Shown: piece by piece, positions 39,056-41,669 of the stretch
Numbering within the stretch: the first letter of the stretch is position 1
Layout: every line of letters begins with the position of its first letter
NCBI GenBank assembly: GCA_910583765.1
Contig: CAJTYS010000032.1
Location: 1-41,669 of the forward strand
Reading direction: 5' to 3'
DNA from: an uncultured Eubacteriales bacterium
Lineage (GTDB): Bacteria > Bacillota > Clostridia > Peptostreptococcales > Anaerovoracaceae
DNA length: 41,669 nucleotides
Notes under the pieces: generated by a model
Told to the model about the DNA's origin: nothing
Databases searched by the model: none
The model's input: only the letters and a program-made list of their open reading frames with translations
Made by a program: the position numbers and the translations under genes

Positions 39056-39601
39056 ATGCAAGCGCAACAAATTACGAAACACACCATAAAGGATATTTAC
39101 GCCCTGCCGGACGGCCAGCGTGCGGAACTGATCGACGGGGACATGTACATGATGAGCCCGCCAAGCCGGATTCATCAGAGATTAGTCAGCGAGCTTAATA
39201 TCTTAATCGGAACCCACATAAAATCAAACCATGGAGAATGTGAGGTCTACCCCGCCCCTTTCGCCGTGTTCCTGAATGCAGACAGCCACACCTACGTTGA
39301 GCCGGACCTTTCCGTCATTTGCGACAAGTCAAAGCTGGATGATCGAGGCTGCAACGGCGCGCCGGACTGGGTGATCGAGATCGTTTCCCCTAGTTCCCAG
39401 CGCATGGACTGCCTTGTGAAGCTTCTCAAATACAGGGACGCTGGCGTTCGGGAGTACTGGATCGTGAATCCGGAAAAACAAACCGTGATGACTTATTTCT
39501 TTGAGGATGAAGAAGATTCGGCGCAATTCGCTTTCACAGATGACGTTCCCGTCCACATTTACGATGGCTGGAGCGTCAACATCGCCGAATTATTAAAATA
39601 A
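39056..39601 (+). CDS. Uma2-family putative restriction endonuclease-like protein
   Basis: A 181-residue Uma2 (DUF820) protein of the PD-(D/E)XK superfamily. Conserved features are AELIDGDMYMMSPPS (E24), VEPDLSVI (D84), DWVIEIVSPSS (E108) and a lysine in VKLLKYRDAGVREYWIVNPE. The nuclease-type active site is complete. The biological role is unclear; the family is very abundant in cyanobacteria and found sporadically in Firmicutes mobile regions. AAAGGAGGTG precedes the ATG. It follows the DUF4160 gene by 35 bases on the same strand, so the three genes likely form one transcript. Confidence 0.88.
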   Translation: MQAQQITKHTIKDIYALPDGQRAELIDGDMYMMSPPSRIHQRLVSELNILIGTHIKSNHGECEVYPAPFAVFLNADSHTYVEPDLSVICDKSKLDDRGCNGAPDWVIEIVSPSSQRMDCLVKLLKYRDAGVREYWIVNPEKQTVMTYFFEDEEDSAQFAFTDDVPVHIYDGWSVNIAELLK

Positions 39602-39640
39602 ACAAAAGCCCCCATCACTGGGAGCCAATGTCGATGGTTG

Positions 39641-39682
39641 CAATGGTACAATCCATCCCTAAGCAAAATAATTGTACCATTG
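39641..39682. repeat. Perfect 12-bp inverted repeat upstream of the serine recombinase
   Basis: CAATGGTACAAT (39641-39652) and ATTGTACCATTG (39671-39682) are perfectly complementary, separated by 18 bases. It lies about 60 bases ahead of the recombinase start. It may be an operator, a hairpin, or half of a recombination site; no T run follows. Confidence 0.7.
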
Positions 39683-39742
39683 TGGCCGACTTTTTACAAG
39701 CCGGTATTTTTGTACCCAAAATTAAACGAAGGAGGCACGCAT

Positions 39743-41134
39743 ATGAAAACAGCTTGGGCTTATGCCCGCTTCAGCTCCGACCACCAAAGAGAGGAATCCA
39801 TAGACGCTCAACTCAGGGCCATAACGGACTACTGCCAGCGGAACGGCTACATATTGACCAATATATACTGTGATGAAGCAAAATCCGCCACAACGGATGA
39901 CAGGCCGCAATTTCAGCGAATGTTCAGTGACGTGGGAACCGCTCCCCCGGACGTGGTCATTGTGCATAAGCTTGATCGGTTTTCCCGAGATCGTTACGAC
40001 AGCGCCTTTTATAAACGCAAATTGAAGGAAAAAGGCGTGCGTCTGCTCTCCGTGTTGGAAAACATCGATGGCAGCCCTGAAAGCATCATTTTAGAATCGG
40101 TCCTGGAAGGCATGGCGGAATACTATTCCCGAAATCTGGCCAGAGAGACCCAGAAAGGCAAAAGGGAAACAGCCTACCAGTGCAAGCACGCCGGTGGACG
40201 ACCCCCTCTTGGTTACGATGTCAACAAAGATGGCACTTACTCCATTAATCCCACCGAAGCCGAATGGGTGCGCGCCGCTTTTGAAATGAAAGCCAGCGGA
40301 AAAAGCTATAATGAAATCGCGGATTATCTCAATGGCATCGGAGCCATGAGCAAAGTGGGAAAAAGATTCACCAAAAACAGCTTCCACGATCTCTTTAAAA
40401 ACGAAAAATATAAGGGATCTATATTTATGATCGCGCGGCTGCAAAAGCGGGTGGAAAACGCAACAATCACGCCACCAAACCACCCGATGAGATCATTCGC
40501 ATCGAAAACGGCATGCCGCGAATCGTGTCCGATGAAACTTGGGACTATGTGAATCACATGATGGGGGGATCGAACAATGAACGCCAGGCACAAAGCGAAA
40601 AGAACTTACTTGCTTTCCGGACTTATCTTCTGCGGCGAATGCGGCAGCCACATGTCCGGCAACACCCGCAGAGCTGGAAGAAACAAAACGGAATATTCCA
40701 GTTATGAATGCAATCGGCGCCGCAGAGAGAAAACCTGCACCAATAAGGACATTAACAAACAGTTAGTGGAAGAGCTGGTTATAGAGCATTTGTTGAATGA
40801 ATTTTTCACGGAGGACAACATTCGGAACTTATCCAAGCAGATCATTTCTTTCCAGCGAAGCAGAAAGAATGAAACCGGCGATGAACTTTCCGCGTTAAAA
40901 GCGGAATTGGCTTCCCATGAGAAAGAGATACAAAACATCATTAAAGCTGTTGAGAAAGGAATGTTCAAAGAATGGATGGTGGCCGCTGGAGATACCCATG
41001 ATGAACGGATCCAGTACTTGAAAGGGCGCATCGAGTACATCGAAAAAATGCGGGCCGCTGTCACGCTCACAGAGCAACAGGCTTACGACTATATCATGAA
41101 AGATAGTGATTTGAAAAATAAAACTCCTGAATAG
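39743..41134 (+). pseudogene. Large serine recombinase, disrupted by two frameshifts and a nonsense codon
   Basis: The gene begins MKTAWAYARFSSDHQREESI with the catalytic serine S11, continues with the resolvase domain (VVIVHKLDRFSRDRYDSAFY) and the Recombinase domain (GRPPLGYDVNKDGTYSINPT), then the zinc-ribbon CGECGSHM and a coiled coil. Frames: 39743-40413 in frame 2; 40415-40568 in frame 1 (YDRAAAKAGGKRNNHA, IENGMPRIVSDETWDYVN); then frame 2 again (NARHKAKRTYLLSGLIFCGE). The first shift is explained by one missing G at 40414-40416 (AAGGGG would give KGIYIYD), the second by one extra G in the six-G run 40563-40568. Reading ends at TAG 41132, but family-like sequence (VIQTYVEKVLIFRDFIEIHL) continues. 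As sequenced, translation stops at 40552. Confidence 0.85.
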
Positions 41135-41256
41135 CTGAAGCTAGTGATTCAAACTTATGTCGAAAAGGTGTTGATTTTTAGAGATTTCATTGAAATTCAT
41201 CTGGTCATAGACACAAACAATCCTGGAAACAAACGTCTCCAGGATTGTGGATACGA
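41135..41256 (+). pseudogene. Continuation of the serine recombinase C-terminus past the TAG codon
   Basis: In the same frame after TAG 41132-41134 the sequence reads LKLVIQTYVEKVLIFRDFIE then IHLVIDTNNPGNK, the usual end of large serine recombinases of this group. A perfect hairpin AATCCTGG/CCAGGATT lies inside it (41219-41246). The frame then runs into the tRNA-like end without its own stop, so the true end of the gene was probably lost at the junction. Confidence 0.65.
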
Positions 41257-41259
41257 TGG

Positions 41260-41293
41260 TGGAGATGGCGAGAATCGAACTCAATTTTTTCCG
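41260..41293 (-). other. tRNA/tmRNA 3'-end sequence, candidate attachment core
   Basis: On the minus strand GAGTTCGATTCTCGCC is followed by ATCTCCACCA: a T-arm with TTCGATT loop, an acceptor end and CCA. The stem is imperfect on the 5' side, and no D-arm or anticodon arm precedes it, so it is not a working tRNA. The ending CATCTCCACCA resembles tmRNA (ssrA) in clostridia. Such 3' fragments mark the far end of elements integrated in tRNA or ssrA genes. Confidence 0.65.
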
Positions 41294-41395
41294 TATGCTA
41301 ACATATGCTCTCGTTGGCTACAATGTACAATTTTCAATGGTTACGGCGGTTTCCACTCGATTCGTTTAGTCTAACGTGAACTGGTGAAAACCGCT

Positions 41396-41419
41396 TTTTT
41401 ACGTCAATTTTTACGTCAA
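41396..41419. repeat. Two tandem 12-bp repeats next to the attachment core
   Basis: TTTTTACGTCAA occurs twice in direct contact (41396-41407 and 41408-41419), about 110 bases from the tRNA-like end. Short direct repeats of this kind near an attachment core are typical arm-type sites for a tyrosine integrase; that role is inferred. Confidence 0.6.
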
Positions 41420-41421
41420 AT

Positions 41422-41445
41422 CGCCCCGGAATCTCTCCCGGGGCG
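41422..41445 (-). terminator. GC-rich hairpin behind the holin gene
   Basis: CGCCCCGG (41422-41429) pairs with CCGGGGCG (41438-41445). On the minus strand it follows the holin stop by 33 bases, but no T run follows, only ATTTGACG. It could end the phage lysis transcript. Confidence 0.5.
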
Positions 41446-41478
41446 TTCACTGACTCTAACCTTCCGCTCACGGTAGTT

Positions 41479-41669
41479 TCACTTGAGGTTTTCTTCCTGT
41501 TCATCCTGCTCTTCCGTTTCGTTCTTTAACTTCGTCAGCACTTTGACTAACGCCTGCGGTACTGGCAGTCCAGCAGCGGCGCAGTTTTCTAAAATCGATA
41601 CGCCTTCATTCGCGATTAGGAACCCGATGCAGGCCACACGCAGCACTCCTTCCGCTCCCGTCAGGGTGT
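41479..41669 (-). CDS. Phage holin, C-terminal part (runs off the window edge)
   Basis: The last 63 codons of a minus-strand gene: GAEGVLRVACIGFLIANEGV, SILENCAAAGLPVPQALVKV and a charged tail LTKLKNETEEQDEQEENLK. This matches the end of the toxin-secretion/phage-lysis holin family (TcdE/phage_holin_4), which opens the membrane for lysin release. The start and upstream transmembrane helices lie beyond 41669. No lysin follows; the tRNA-like end and repeats come next, so the lysis genes sit at the edge of the prophage. Confidence 0.75.
   Translation of the reverse strand, partial: TLTGAEGVLRVACIGFLIANEGVSILENCAAAGLPVPQALVKVLTKLKNETEEQDEQEENLK

Noticed and set aside
41260..41340. A complete tRNA or tmRNA gene
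   Set aside because: Only the T-arm and acceptor end are present; no D-arm, anticodon stem or tag reading frame precedes them.

Overview
The window looks like the chromosome of an anaerobic, spore-forming Clostridia-type Firmicute. The evidence is a spoIIID gene, mreB, a tig-clpP-clpX-lon proteostasis cluster, a PduL-type phosphotransacetylase, an arginine deiminase (arc) pathway, PadR and BlaI/BlaR1 regulators, strong AGGAGG ribosome binding sites and frequent TTG/GTG starts. The combination resembles Anaerovoracaceae/Eubacteriales, but that placement is a guess from gene content.

Layout. 1-3430: an AEC-type permease broken by one extra G, then a divergent padR / MATE efflux pair whose intergenic region carries two copies of a 19-bp palindrome. 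3470-5625: two secreted proteins, an M14 zinc carboxypeptidase and a protein of unknown role; between them lies the decayed C-terminus of a second M14 copy. 5780-7250: an orphan LytTR response regulator divergent from a small XRE regulator. 7320-16020: housekeeping genes on the minus strand (CYTH protein, tig, clpP, clpX, lon, ysxC, DUF1232 protein, hpt, pduL). 16180-23220: a minus-strand run of mreB, a THUMP methyltransferase, a MocR regulator that lacks the PLP lysine, then arcB-arcA-arcC, ending at a terminator. spoIIID is divergent from mreB. 23850-31990: regulators and redox proteins (AraC-GyrI, two flavodoxin-fold reductases, a PNPOx-like protein, a WYL regulator, a TfoX-GyrI fusion), an Rpn/PD-(D/E)XK nuclease, a NYN/OST-HTH protein with a NUDIX hydrolase, and a structured 157-bp tandem repeat. 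32170-34440: a blaI-blaR1 sensor pair with a BlaI-type operator but no beta-lactamase.

From about 34440 to the end the region is a graveyard of mobile DNA: an intact relBE-like toxin-antitoxin pair beside a decayed relE copy, two phage-type genes, a complete IS110 element whose 5' noncoding end can fold into a long-range stem (candidate bridge RNA), gene fragments, a module of an unknown protein, a DUF4160 protein and a Uma2 nuclease, a large serine recombinase with three lesions, a tRNA/tmRNA 3'-end sequence that looks like an attachment core with tandem 12-bp repeats next to it, and the C-terminus of a phage holin running off the right edge. Geometry suggests that a prophage inserted at a tRNA-like gene begins near 41270 and continues to the right.

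How genes work together: arcB, arcA and arcC form the ATP-yielding arginine deiminase route. tig, clpP, clpX and lon form a folding/degradation set. padR-MATE, blaI-blaR1, relBE and the XRE/LytTR pair each show promoter-operator architecture in the sequence. The most unusual items are the MocR regulator without its PLP lysine beside the arc operon, the IS110 structured end, the tandem repeat with a long hairpin and G-quadruplex motif, and the layered integration scars on the right.
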